Origin: Labilibaculum sp. DW002
Lineage (GTDB): Bacteria; Bacteroidota; Bacteroidia; Bacteroidales; Marinifilaceae
Assembly: GCF_029029525.1 (NCBI RefSeq)
Contig: NZ_JAKJSC010000002.1
Coordinates: forward strand, 620,001 to 684,000
DNA length: 64,000 nt
Reading direction: 5' to 3'
In this document: piece after piece, positions 7,107 to 13,598 of the stretch
Layout of the letters: each line of letters opens with the position of its first letter
How positions within the stretch are numbered: position 1 is the stretch's first letter
Program-made: the position numbers and the translations under genes
Notes under the pieces: generated by a model
The model's database searches: none
Seen by the model: only the letters and a program-made list of their open reading frames with translations
What the model was told of the DNA's origin: nothing

Positions 7107-9828
7107 CTTTTATAATTTTTTTGTCAAACACATTGTAAACTAAATCGCAAGAGTTGTAGCGGTTTTTCTCACACTGAGCATTGCCACCACGAACAACCTG
7201 AATAACCATAGAACTATCGTACTCACTCATAATTCCACCTCTGGCCGTTCCAGCGGTTGTGCTCTGAAAAATGCAAAGCCAAATTACATTGGGGTATTTT
7301 TCAATTAATCTCATGAAATCCTCTTGTGCTACATCTTTTAATTTCCCCCAGCTATCAATGGCTATAAAATCATACTTTTTGCAATATTCCTCTAACTCTT
7401 CTATGGTGTTTGAACTGCTTACGGCAACATGTTTTCGTGCTGATTTTGAGATATAAGAAATGTAGTTTCCAAACAGTTCCGATTCTGGGGAAACTTCCAA
7501 AGAAAGAAACAAGCCGTTAAGTTTTTCCAGAGCAAACAAGTTGATCATCTGGCATAATAAACGGGTTTTACCAGCTCCCTTTTCACCACGAAGAACAACG
7601 GCAAATTGATTTCTTTCATAACCGCCCAATAGCTGACCTAATTGACCTTTTAAGGGAATGATTTCGGTGCTAGGCTTCCAATCTGTAAGCTTAACTGTAG
7701 ATTTATCATTGTGTCCTAAAAGTGTTAATTGTTCTGGCTTTTCAGTTGCTTGTTTTTTCTCCTTTTTTTGATCTGGGAAACACTCTTGAAATACTTTTTC
7801 AGCGATGTAAATTCCTTGCCTAGTGTTTTTCCTTTGCCATGCGGTAAACCTTGGAGAATATCGAAAAGCATTCCGTTTTAATACACTTCTGATTTCTTCA
7901 CTTGGTTTTTCATCGGTTATAATCTGAACACGTTCAGCATCAAGATTATTTACAAGCTTTGCATCTTTGTTTTCCATCAAAACACGTTCGCCCGTTTCCT
8001 TTACAATTGCCCCATCTGTTAGGTTTTCCAAGCTCCAAACCTTATTCTTTTCTGTGAAAATCACTAAATCAAATTTCTTTTGTGAATCTCTTATGATCTG
8101 GAATACCTTGTTTACATGCTGGTGTTGGTGATTCTTAGAAAGTCGCTCAATAAATCCCTTTAACAGTGCTCTGTAATGGTTTATGCTTCCAACACTTTCA
8201 CCTTTGTGGATGCTAATCATTGCAGCGATGTACTGAACCGTTTGATTTTCTATTTTTTCAAAAGCTTCCTTTTCTGCCTGCTCTTTTGGAATTGCTTTTT
8301 TGATCTTGCGGAGGATTCCCTTTTGTGCTTTTTCAATAAATTCCAAATACTCTTCTAATCTTCTGTGCTCTGTATCTAGTTTTTTCTGATTGCTTCTTAC
8401 TGGGAAATTTGAACCGCCTGTAATCATTGTTGACATGCATCGAGATTTGGCAACGAGTAAAGCGGTTTTTTTCTTAAGAAATCTTTCTTTATAAGTCGCA
8501 AATTCTGATAAGGCCAATTCTTTTTGCTGATCAGATTTTGCAATTTCTTCAATTTCTTTTGCAAACTCATTTAATGAATTTGCATACGAATTTTGCTCAG
8601 ATACGGCTCTTTTTTCTGGTGAAAAAGAAGTTCCAGTATAAGCCCTGTATGCTAAATCATAATCAAGCTCAGTTCTAAGAGTACGAGGAATAAACCAATT
8701 TGCTTCTGGTTTTTCTTCTGGCTTTTCCTCTGGTTTTACCTTTTTTGGTTTTTCTTCCAGTTGCTTAGCTCTTTTTTGAATACGCTCTTTTATTCCTGGT
8801 TCTTTTACCTCTTTTTTATCTTCTGCTCTTTTTTGCATCGACTGAGGAACCAAGCTTTCAAAATCAATATCCTCTAATAGATATTCAGCCGCTTCACTTG
8901 CTAAACTGTATGCTTTAAGTAGTGATTCATCAAGGTTTTTTGCTTGCTTCATCCAGCTATTCAAATAACTTAAGGAATTGTCTTTTGTGTACTGCAATCC
9001 TAATTCTTCACAAATAATTAGAGCTCCCATTTCTGCCACAAGTTCCTCTGTTGGCCTATCCAGCTTTTCACGGCCTAACCTTTTCGGGTTCATGGTAGAA
9101 TGAGTAATCTCATGAAATAGTACAGAGTAATAAAATTCAATTTTTTTGAATGTATCAATCTTTACCATATGAATGGATTCAGAACCATAGCCCAGAGAAT
9201 GTGCATAGTGGCAACTATCCGCCTGATCGTAAATAAGCTTAGGAATACGCTTTCTTTTCTTCAGCTCTTTAATGAAATTTTCTACGTACTCATTGAGTTC
9301 CAGCTTTTCAAAAACTTGCGTTTTCACAACTGGCTTTTTTATTCCTTTTACGTATTCAATGTTGATTGCCTTATGCACTTTAGGAAGTACATAGTCGGGC
9401 TTTCTTGGTGTTTTGTTTTCTGGATCTTTCCACATTGGGATATAAGAAACAACTGATACTTTTTTACTGGCATCAATTATTTCACCACCAAGTGAAGCAA
9501 GCTTCTTAACGGTAATGAAAAAAGGAGAATTTTCACTTTTAGCCGCTAAAGAAATAACATTGGTAAGGTTTTTATAAACCCTTCCATTGATATTCCTAAA
9601 ACCTGAAAGTACATTTCCCTTTTCATCAAACAAAAGCGATGGTTTCCAAGGCTTTTCCCATTTAGTAAACAGGAATGTTTTGATGTCATTTAAAAGCTCT
9701 AGTTTAAACTTTTCCTTATCATCTTTCCAGCCGTCAATTGACTGATCGAATATACCCTTTAGGATACAAGTAAGGCTAGGCTTTTTTGATTGCCTAGCCT
9801 TAACTTCTTCTTCAAATAAACCCAACAT
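7096..9828 (-). CDS. ArdC-like / polyvalent protein fused to RecA-like ATPase
   Basis: A 910-residue multidomain protein. The N-terminal part (about 20-160) resembles the ssDNA-binding domain of ArdC antirestriction proteins; a zincin-like metalloprotease domain follows with HEITH at 239-243 and a third-ligand candidate Glu in EELVAE (about 262-266). A charged Lys/Glu/Pro linker (330-375) leads to segments typical of large polyvalent proteins (MITGGSNFPVRSNQ near 470; NAFRYSPRFTAWQRK near 655). The C-terminus (about 715-910) is a RecA/RadA-like ATPase with Walker A GEKGAGKT at 748-755 and a Walker B-like FIAID. Known: polyvalent proteins in phages and plasmids are often delivered with DNA and counter restriction. 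In a late virion operon the ATPase could instead serve DNA packaging or replication. The domain calls are from motifs only. Confidence 0.8.
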   Translation of the reverse strand: MLGLFEEEVKARQSKKPSLTCILKGIFDQSIDGWKDDKEKFKLELLNDIKTFLFTKWEKPWKPSLLFDEKGNVLSGFRNINGRVYKNLTNVISLAAKSENSPFFITVKKLASLGGEIIDASKKVSVVSYIPMWKDPENKTPRKPDYVLPKVHKAINIEYVKGIKKPVVKTQVFEKLELNEYVENFIKELKKRKRIPKLIYDQADSCHYAHSLGYGSESIHMVKIDTFKKIEFYYSVLFHEITHSTMNPKRLGREKLDRPTEELVAEMGALIICEELGLQYTKDNSLSYLNSWMKQAKNLDESLLKAYSLASEAAEYLLEDIDFESLVPQSMQKRAEDKKEVKEPGIKERIQKRAKQLEEKPKKVKPEEKPEEKPEANWFIPRTLRTELDYDLAYRAYTGTSFSPEKRAVSEQNSYANSLNEFAKEIEEIAKSDQQKELALSEFATYKERFLKKKTALLVAKSRCMSTMITGGSNFPVRSNQKKLDTEHRRLEEYLEFIEKAQKGILRKIKKAIPKEQAEKEAFEKIENQTVQYIAAMISIHKGESVGSINHYRALLKGFIERLSKNHQHQHVNKVFQIIRDSQKKFDLVIFTEKNKVWSLENLTDGAIVKETGERVLMENKDAKLVNNLDAERVQIITDEKPSEEIRSVLKRNAFRYSPRFTAWQRKNTRQGIYIAEKVFQECFPDQKKEKKQATEKPEQLTLLGHNDKSTVKLTDWKPSTEIIPLKGQLGQLLGGYERNQFAVVLRGEKGAGKTRLLCQMINLFALEKLNGLFLSLEVSPESELFGNYISYISKSARKHVAVSSSNTIEELEEYCKKYDFIAIDSWGKLKDVAQEDFMRLIEKYPNVIWLCIFQSTTAGTARGGIMSEYDSSMVIQVVRGGNAQCEKNRYNSCDLVYNVFDKKIIKDEN

Positions 9829-9829
9829 A

Positions 9830-10078
9830 CTAATTAAATATTTTGTGTAAGAAACTTTTCTTTTTTGATTCGTCCTTTTTGTTGTCTTGCTTCTGATCGG
9901 TTTTGGTATCGATATGAATCGAACCGCCTTTTTTGGTTTTAATGTCCTTTATCTCAATGCTAGTTTGCTGGGCTGGAAATTGGTTTTTTGCATACTTGTA
10001 ACCAATAGCCATTCCGAAACCTAGGCCAGTTGTGAATAAAAGAATTGCTGAAAGTATTGTGATTTTTCTTCTTAGCAT
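9830..10078 (-). CDS. Small single-TM protein with basic tail (late operon)
   Basis: 82 residues: an N-terminal membrane segment (about 7-28, ITILSAILLFTTGLGFGMA) followed by a strongly charged Lys/Asp tail ending KKKSFLHKIFN. No family recognised. It lies one base before the ATPase gene, so it is translated in the same leftward operon. Small membrane proteins of this sort are common in the virions or lysis cassettes of membrane-containing phages, which would fit here, but nothing in the sequence fixes the role. Confidence 0.65.
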   Translation of the reverse strand: MLRRKITILSAILLFTTGLGFGMAIGYKYAKNQFPAQQTSIEIKDIKTKKGGSIHIDTKTDQKQDNKKDESKKKSFLHKIFN

Positions 10079-10086
10079 GGTTTAAA

Positions 10087-10305
10087 TTATTGCTTGGTGA
10101 ATTGCTCACTAGTAACCCCTAAAACGATGGAACCAGAGAGCAAAACCAATTGTTTAATAAATTCGATGTTTGCCTTTAGCAAGCCGCTCACGATTATTGA
10201 GAAAACAAGCAATAAAAGGACTTGCCGCTTGAAACTGGGGTTTCCCTTCACATCCGTAAAGGTTGAACGAAGCCAGTTTTTTGTTTTGTTTTTCTCCGCT
10301 TCCAT
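10087..10305 (-). CDS. Small membrane protein, holin-like (overlaps the preceding gene out of frame)
   Basis: 72 residues with a basic N-terminal segment and two closely spaced hydrophobic stretches (about 28-45 and 50-66: QVLLLLVFSIIVSGLL and QLVLLSGSIVLGV). Size and topology fit a holin or a virion membrane protein. It begins inside the 100-codon frame 10154-10456 and overlaps it by 152 bp in another frame. Because the lysozyme gene lies just upstream, a lysis role is plausible. At least one of the two overlapping frames must be real; this one is favoured for its well-formed membrane segments and its start directly in line with the operon. Confidence 0.55.
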   Translation of the reverse strand: MEAEKNKTKNWLRSTFTDVKGNPSFKRQVLLLLVFSIIVSGLLKANIEFIKQLVLLSGSIVLGVTSEQFTKQ

Positions 10306-10456
10306 TGTTCAGCCTATAAGTGATTAGTTTTAGTTCTGATTTTATTTCGTTTTGGGTTAAATGAAGTTGCCAATTAGCCCAAAGGGAAGCACATATTAGA
10401 AATACTAATACTGAATGCTCCTGAGAGAAAAACCCTTTTATATCGGGTGTAGCCAT
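10154..10456 (-). CDS. Small N-terminally anchored protein overlapping a second small gene
   Basis: 100 residues starting 7 bp after the lysozyme stop. The N-terminal half has a membrane segment (about 13-31, HSVLVFLICASLWANWQL) and an amphipathic helix; the C-terminal half is low-complexity and overlaps the 72-residue gene out of frame by 152 bp. Two readings are open: a real nested pair, as in Rz/Rz1-type lysis cassettes, or a shorter ancestral gene whose frame was later read through. There is no lipobox in the nested partner, so it is not a classic Rz1. Confidence 0.5.
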   Translation of the reverse strand: MATPDIKGFFSQEHSVLVFLICASLWANWQLHLTQNEIKSELKLITYRLNNGSGEKQNKKLASFNLYGCEGKPQFQAASPFIACFLNNRERLAKGKHRIY

Positions 10457-10463
10457 AATCAGT

Positions 10464-11069
10464 TTAATTTTTAGTTAAAAAAAAAAGAGAAAGCCCAATA
10501 GCTGCAATCAAGCCAAAAGAAACCCCTACACTTGGTAGATGTTTTTTCATGGTGTCTAGTCTTGAACTCCAAACCGCTGCAAAATCGGGTTGATCCTTTG
10601 ATTCCTCGACTAAAAATCGGGTTCGCATATTGTGTAAATGATTTGCTAATTCATTTTGCTTATGCCTACCTATTGCAGCCAAAGTTTTTGAACCTAAAGC
10701 ACCATCTACTTTTAAAGCTTCGCCCAAACCATTAAGAACTCTTTGCAAATCTTTAACCGCCTGACCTTTTCCCGAATTAACGGCATAATCAAAAAGCTGA
10801 TTGGCTAGCGATTGCTCTAACTTGGAACAATGTAATTTATCCCAGAACTCTCGAGTATAGAATATTTCAACTGCACCATTAAGATTGGTAAATCTTGTAT
10901 TGTTTCTGATAGGGTGGGCTTGCCTGTCTATAAATTGCCAGCCGATCCAATAAGGAAAATACTTTCTGGAAATACCAGCGTATGTTTCCCCTCCATTGTC
11001 TTTTGGATTGTTGGCATAACCGCCTTCTAGCTTGCTTGTGATATTGTGGGATATTCTAAATACTGCCAT
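10464..11069 (-). CDS. GH108-type lysozyme with C-terminal membrane anchor
   Basis: 201 residues. The N-terminal glycosyl hydrolase 108 domain has the catalytic Glu in LEGGYANNPKDNGGETYAGI (Glu15), followed by a peptidoglycan-binding domain (about 90-150, FDYAVNSGKGQAV ... VDGALGSKTLAAIG). The last 20 residues form a membrane segment (GLIAAIGLSLFFLTK). There is no N-terminal signal peptide, so the enzyme would be anchored by its tail. Known: GH108 enzymes cleave the glycan strands of murein and occur in phage lysis or entry modules. A tail anchor is unusual for a free endolysin and suits a membrane-bound lysis enzyme or a virion-membrane entry enzyme; which of the two is inference. Confidence 0.85.
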   Translation of the reverse strand: MAVFRISHNITSKLEGGYANNPKDNGGETYAGISRKYFPYWIGWQFIDRQAHPIRNNTRFTNLNGAVEIFYTREFWDKLHCSKLEQSLANQLFDYAVNSGKGQAVKDLQRVLNGLGEALKVDGALGSKTLAAIGRHKQNELANHLHNMRTRFLVEESKDQPDFAAVWSSRLDTMKKHLPSVGVSFGLIAAIGLSLFFLTKN

Positions 11070-11072
11070 AAC

Positions 11073-11597
11073 TTAAACCATTACATTAATCTTGCTTAGA
11101 ATTCCTCTAACCTCTTTCATTCCACTATTTCCAAACTCATTGTACAATTCAGCTCTTAAAGTTCTACCTCTAGGCATCCCGTACTGTTTAGAGACTAAAA
11201 TCCAATCGAATTGATTCTTCAAGGCTCGTAAATTGCTTTTTGCTTGCTCATCGTAAGTACCAGGGTATTCAAAAGCATCCAATAAGCTTTGTGCAATTCC
11301 CTTTGCTTGAACCTCACTTAAGGTTGGAACACCTTTATTCAAGTCTTTATCGAATTGAGATTTCACCTTATCTTCAGCGGCTTTTCGCTCTTCTTCGGCC
11401 TTTTTTCCCGTTAACGTGTCAAACATGCCATTCATATTTGACATTACTTTATATCCGATAAAAAGTACACCAATACCAAGAGCAATTCCACCAATATTAA
11501 CCGCCATTTTCTGATTTTTATCAAGGCTTTTGTATTTTTCAGCTCCTTTTTCAGCCGCTACCTTTGCTATTTGAGCTTGCGGTAATATCCCTAACAT
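11073..11597 (-). CDS. Single-TM late protein
   Basis: 174 residues with a hydrophobic segment at about 32-50 (VNIGGIALGIGVLFIGYKV), preceded by a charged helix and followed by a coiled-coil-like Lys/Glu stretch (65-85) and a helical C-terminal domain (about 95-174). No family recognised. It ends 3 bp before the lysozyme gene and its start codon overlaps the stop of the 55-residue gene as ATGTTAG, a sign of translational coupling. A structural membrane protein is a reasonable guess from context. Confidence 0.65.
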   Translation of the reverse strand: MLGILPQAQIAKVAAEKGAEKYKSLDKNQKMAVNIGGIALGIGVLFIGYKVMSNMNGMFDTLTGKKAEEERKAAEDKVKSQFDKDLNKGVPTLSEVQAKGIAQSLLDAFEYPGTYDEQAKSNLRALKNQFDWILVSKQYGMPRGRTLRAELYNEFGNSGMKEVRGILSKINVMV

Positions 11598-11758
11598 AGA
11601 TGCTTGTATTTATGAGCCGTTAATAAAAGCTTATTCATATCTTTTCCCGACTTGTGGAACTTCTCTATGATTCGCAAAGATTGATTGTTTAAAGGCTTTC
11701 CAAATCGTTCTAACAATTCGGCCTTTTCCTCTGGATTGAATTTTTTCTTATCGGGCAT
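11591..11758 (-). CDS. Small charged protein, 55 aa
   Basis: This gene is below the usual length cut-off. ATG at 11758-11756 opens a 55-codon frame: an N-terminal MPDKKKFNPEEKAELL helix, a LNNQSLRIIEKFHK segment and a KYKHLC end. It fills the only gap of the late operon, starts 4 bp after the stop of the 106-residue gene and overlaps the next start by 7 bp (ATGTTAG). Tight packing and gene-like composition support it; no function can be assigned. Confidence 0.6.
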   Translation of the reverse strand: MPDKKKFNPEEKAELLERFGKPLNNQSLRIIEKFHKSGKDMNKLLLTAHKYKHLC

Positions 11759-11762
11759 CGCA

Positions 11763-12083
11763 TTAATTTTGATTGATAATTACATTGTTTTGAGTTCTGC
11801 CTGTCCTTTCGGATTCCGTTTGAGAAAGTAAATAAAGACCTTCGTTTCCTTCTACAGTTTCATCTTGGATTTCAATAAAAAAATCGGTTGTTTCTGTGAT
11901 TTCTTCAATCTCTATACTTTCCTGAACCTCTAACGGATAACCAACTTTTGCACCTTGTTCAGCAAATAGAACTACAGGGGCTTTTGTTTTGTTGGTTACT
12001 ATCAAAGCTTTTGAAGCTGGCACACTTACCGTAAGTCTGCGACCAGCTTCAACCACTTTTTGAATAGATACAAATAGTCTCAT
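11763..12083 (-). CDS. Small beta-rich late protein
   Basis: 106 residues, mostly alternating hydrophobic strands (RLTVSVPASKALIVTNKT, PVVLFAEQG, DFFIEIQDE) with a polar C-terminus (RTGRTQNNVIINQN). There is no membrane segment or signal. It is third in a run of three small soluble beta-rich genes (12423, 12090, 11763) in the late operon, each 3-6 bp from the next. A minor capsid, vertex or head-decoration role is possible by context only. Confidence 0.6.
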   Translation of the reverse strand: MRLFVSIQKVVEAGRRLTVSVPASKALIVTNKTKAPVVLFAEQGAKVGYPLEVQESIEIEEITETTDFFIEIQDETVEGNEGLYLLSQTESERTGRTQNNVIINQN

Positions 12084-12089
12084 CTATTC

Positions 12090-12419
12090 TTAATTTTTTT
12101 CTACTGTGAAAATGAATTGCCCCTTAACATCTGCACCCGTTTCAAAAGAAGTTTCAAGCCTAATTTGATTGTTTTGAATGTTTTGGTTTAAAATCATTTC
12201 TTCACGACCAGCACCCATTTTATAGTAATCAACTGAAACTTGATCTACTATTGGAGTTCGCCCGTCATGTGTTTTGATAGCGACTTCATAATTTTTACCG
12301 TGATCGCCAACCCACGCAACCGCCAACAAACGGTCATGATCATCAAACGTAACCACCTCATTAGATGTGGTGGTTGCGTCTGCTGATTTTTTGTCTACGT
12401 TGTAAACATACCTGCGCAT
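12090..12419 (-). CDS. Small beta-rich late protein (putative single-barrel virion protein)
   Basis: 109 residues with regularly spaced strands (EVVTFDDHDRLLAVAWVG, YEVAIKTHDG, QIRLETSFETG, KGQFIFTVEK), the pattern of a compact beta-sandwich or jelly-roll. No membrane segment. It begins 3 bp after the 198-residue gene and ends 6 bp before the 106-residue gene. I do not recognise the family; a jelly-roll capsid component is a testable guess. Confidence 0.6.
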   Translation of the reverse strand: MRRYVYNVDKKSADATTTSNEVVTFDDHDRLLAVAWVGDHGKNYEVAIKTHDGRTPIVDQVSVDYYKMGAGREEMILNQNIQNNQIRLETSFETGADVKGQFIFTVEKN

Positions 12420-12422
12420 TTA

Positions 12423-13019
12423 CTAGGCGTTGTTTTCGGTGATTTTGTAACCAACCAAGGTAATTTCAATCACTAAATCTTCCGTTCCTGAAGTAGGATC
12501 TTCAAAAACTTGTAATTCAGGTTTGATGGATTGGTTTGGAGCAATTACAAACGGGCTAACTTCATAAGCCATATCAGTTGTGATATCATCACCTGAAACG
12601 TTAGGAGTCATGTGGCGTAACACACCTTTAACCTTTTCTTCATTTGCAATTTTCAACGACAATTCACTGTTGTGAAACTTGTTGTTTGCATCTGAACCTA
12701 CCACAAATTCAGCAACCGCAATTTTCTGATCGGTATCAGCTGGGCTTGCAGTTGTAGCCGTAGAAATTAAAATTCCTGTTACCAAAAATGCAGTATCAGC
12801 ATTCAAACGACCAGAATCGATATTTCTAACACCATCGGTTTGAACATCCGAAGCCTTAAGGATTTCCTGAATCCCAGTTTTGCCTTTCATTGCTTTACGC
12901 ATGAAGATTTCATACTTTTCAATACGAGCTCTTTCCGTATCGAAATTGATTTTTTTATTGCCTTTTGCAATTGCTCTAATTGCTGCCTTATCTGCTAATG
13001 TGCTTACTACTGATTTCAT
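12423..13019 (-). CDS. Candidate major capsid-type protein (beta-rich, 198 aa)
   Basis: 198 residues: a basic helical N-terminus (1-70, ADKAAIRAIAKGNKKINFD) followed by a beta-rich body with strands near 80-90 (TAFLVTGILI), 100-110 (IAVAEFVVG), 120-135, and a C-terminal pair around 150-190 (SPFVIAPNQSIKPELQVFED then LVIEITLVGYKI). A basic N-terminal arm followed by a beta sandwich is the layout of many single jelly-roll capsid proteins. No sequence family is recognised. Of the late soluble proteins it is the best capsid candidate by fold pattern and position, but this needs structure prediction. Confidence 0.65.
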   Translation of the reverse strand: MKSVVSTLADKAAIRAIAKGNKKINFDTERARIEKYEIFMRKAMKGKTGIQEILKASDVQTDGVRNIDSGRLNADTAFLVTGILISTATTASPADTDQKIAVAEFVVGSDANNKFHNSELSLKIANEEKVKGVLRHMTPNVSGDDITTDMAYEVSPFVIAPNQSIKPELQVFEDPTSGTEDLVIEITLVGYKITENNA

Positions 13020-13080
13020 AATTTTACTATTGAAATTTGATATTTTTTTAACTTATTGATTTGTGAGGGGTGGAGTTAAG

Positions 13081-13569
13081 CTAGTTAACTTCAATCACCA
13101 TTTCGTCACCTTCGATTTCCTGTTCAGTTCCTCTTAGGTTTCGATCCATGTAGTCGTCGTCCTCCTGTTCTTCATCGATTATTGCTTGATAATCTTCCAA
13201 AGAATTTAACTCTAATGCAATCTTTTGATCTTCATCATCTAAAGTTGCAGTTCCTAAAGAACCGTGAAGAGCTGGAATAAAACCTTTATCCTCTTTTGCA
13301 AAAGGAGTCACAGCGGCAAGTACACCAGCTGTCGCAACACCAGCAAAAACACTCTTTAACTCTTGTGGTGCTTTAAGGGCTCCAATGGTTCCAACGGCTA
13401 AAACACCGCCACCAATTGCTATTTTTTTGATTTTTGCTTTTTTAGGATCTGCTTCCTCATTTACTTTTAGTGCATTTCCGCCCATTACACATGCATAACG
13501 CCCAACGGTTACACCAGCAACGGTTTTTAATAATTCCATGCCGACTGTTACGACTTTTTTTTGTGCCAT
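13081..13569 (-). CDS. Late membrane protein with two hydrophobic segments
   Basis: 162 residues. After a basic start come hydrophobic stretches at about 50-65 (IAIGGGVLAVGTIGALK) and 72-88 (VFAGVATAGVLAAVTPF), both Gly/Ala-rich, then an acidic tail (YQAIIDEEQEDDDYMD and EGDEMVIEVN). No family known to me. Glycine/alanine-rich paired membrane helices with a charged tail are typical of small virion membrane proteins. It lies between the transglutaminase-like gene and the capsid candidate, all in one transcript. Confidence 0.65.
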   Translation of the reverse strand: MAQKKVVTVGMELLKTVAGVTVGRYACVMGGNALKVNEEADPKKAKIKKIAIGGGVLAVGTIGALKAPQELKSVFAGVATAGVLAAVTPFAKEDKGFIPALHGSLGTATLDDEDQKIALELNSLEDYQAIIDEEQEDDDYMDRNLRGTEQEIEGDEMVIEVN

Positions 13570-13598
13570 TTGTTTAAAATTTAATTTTTGAAAAATGT

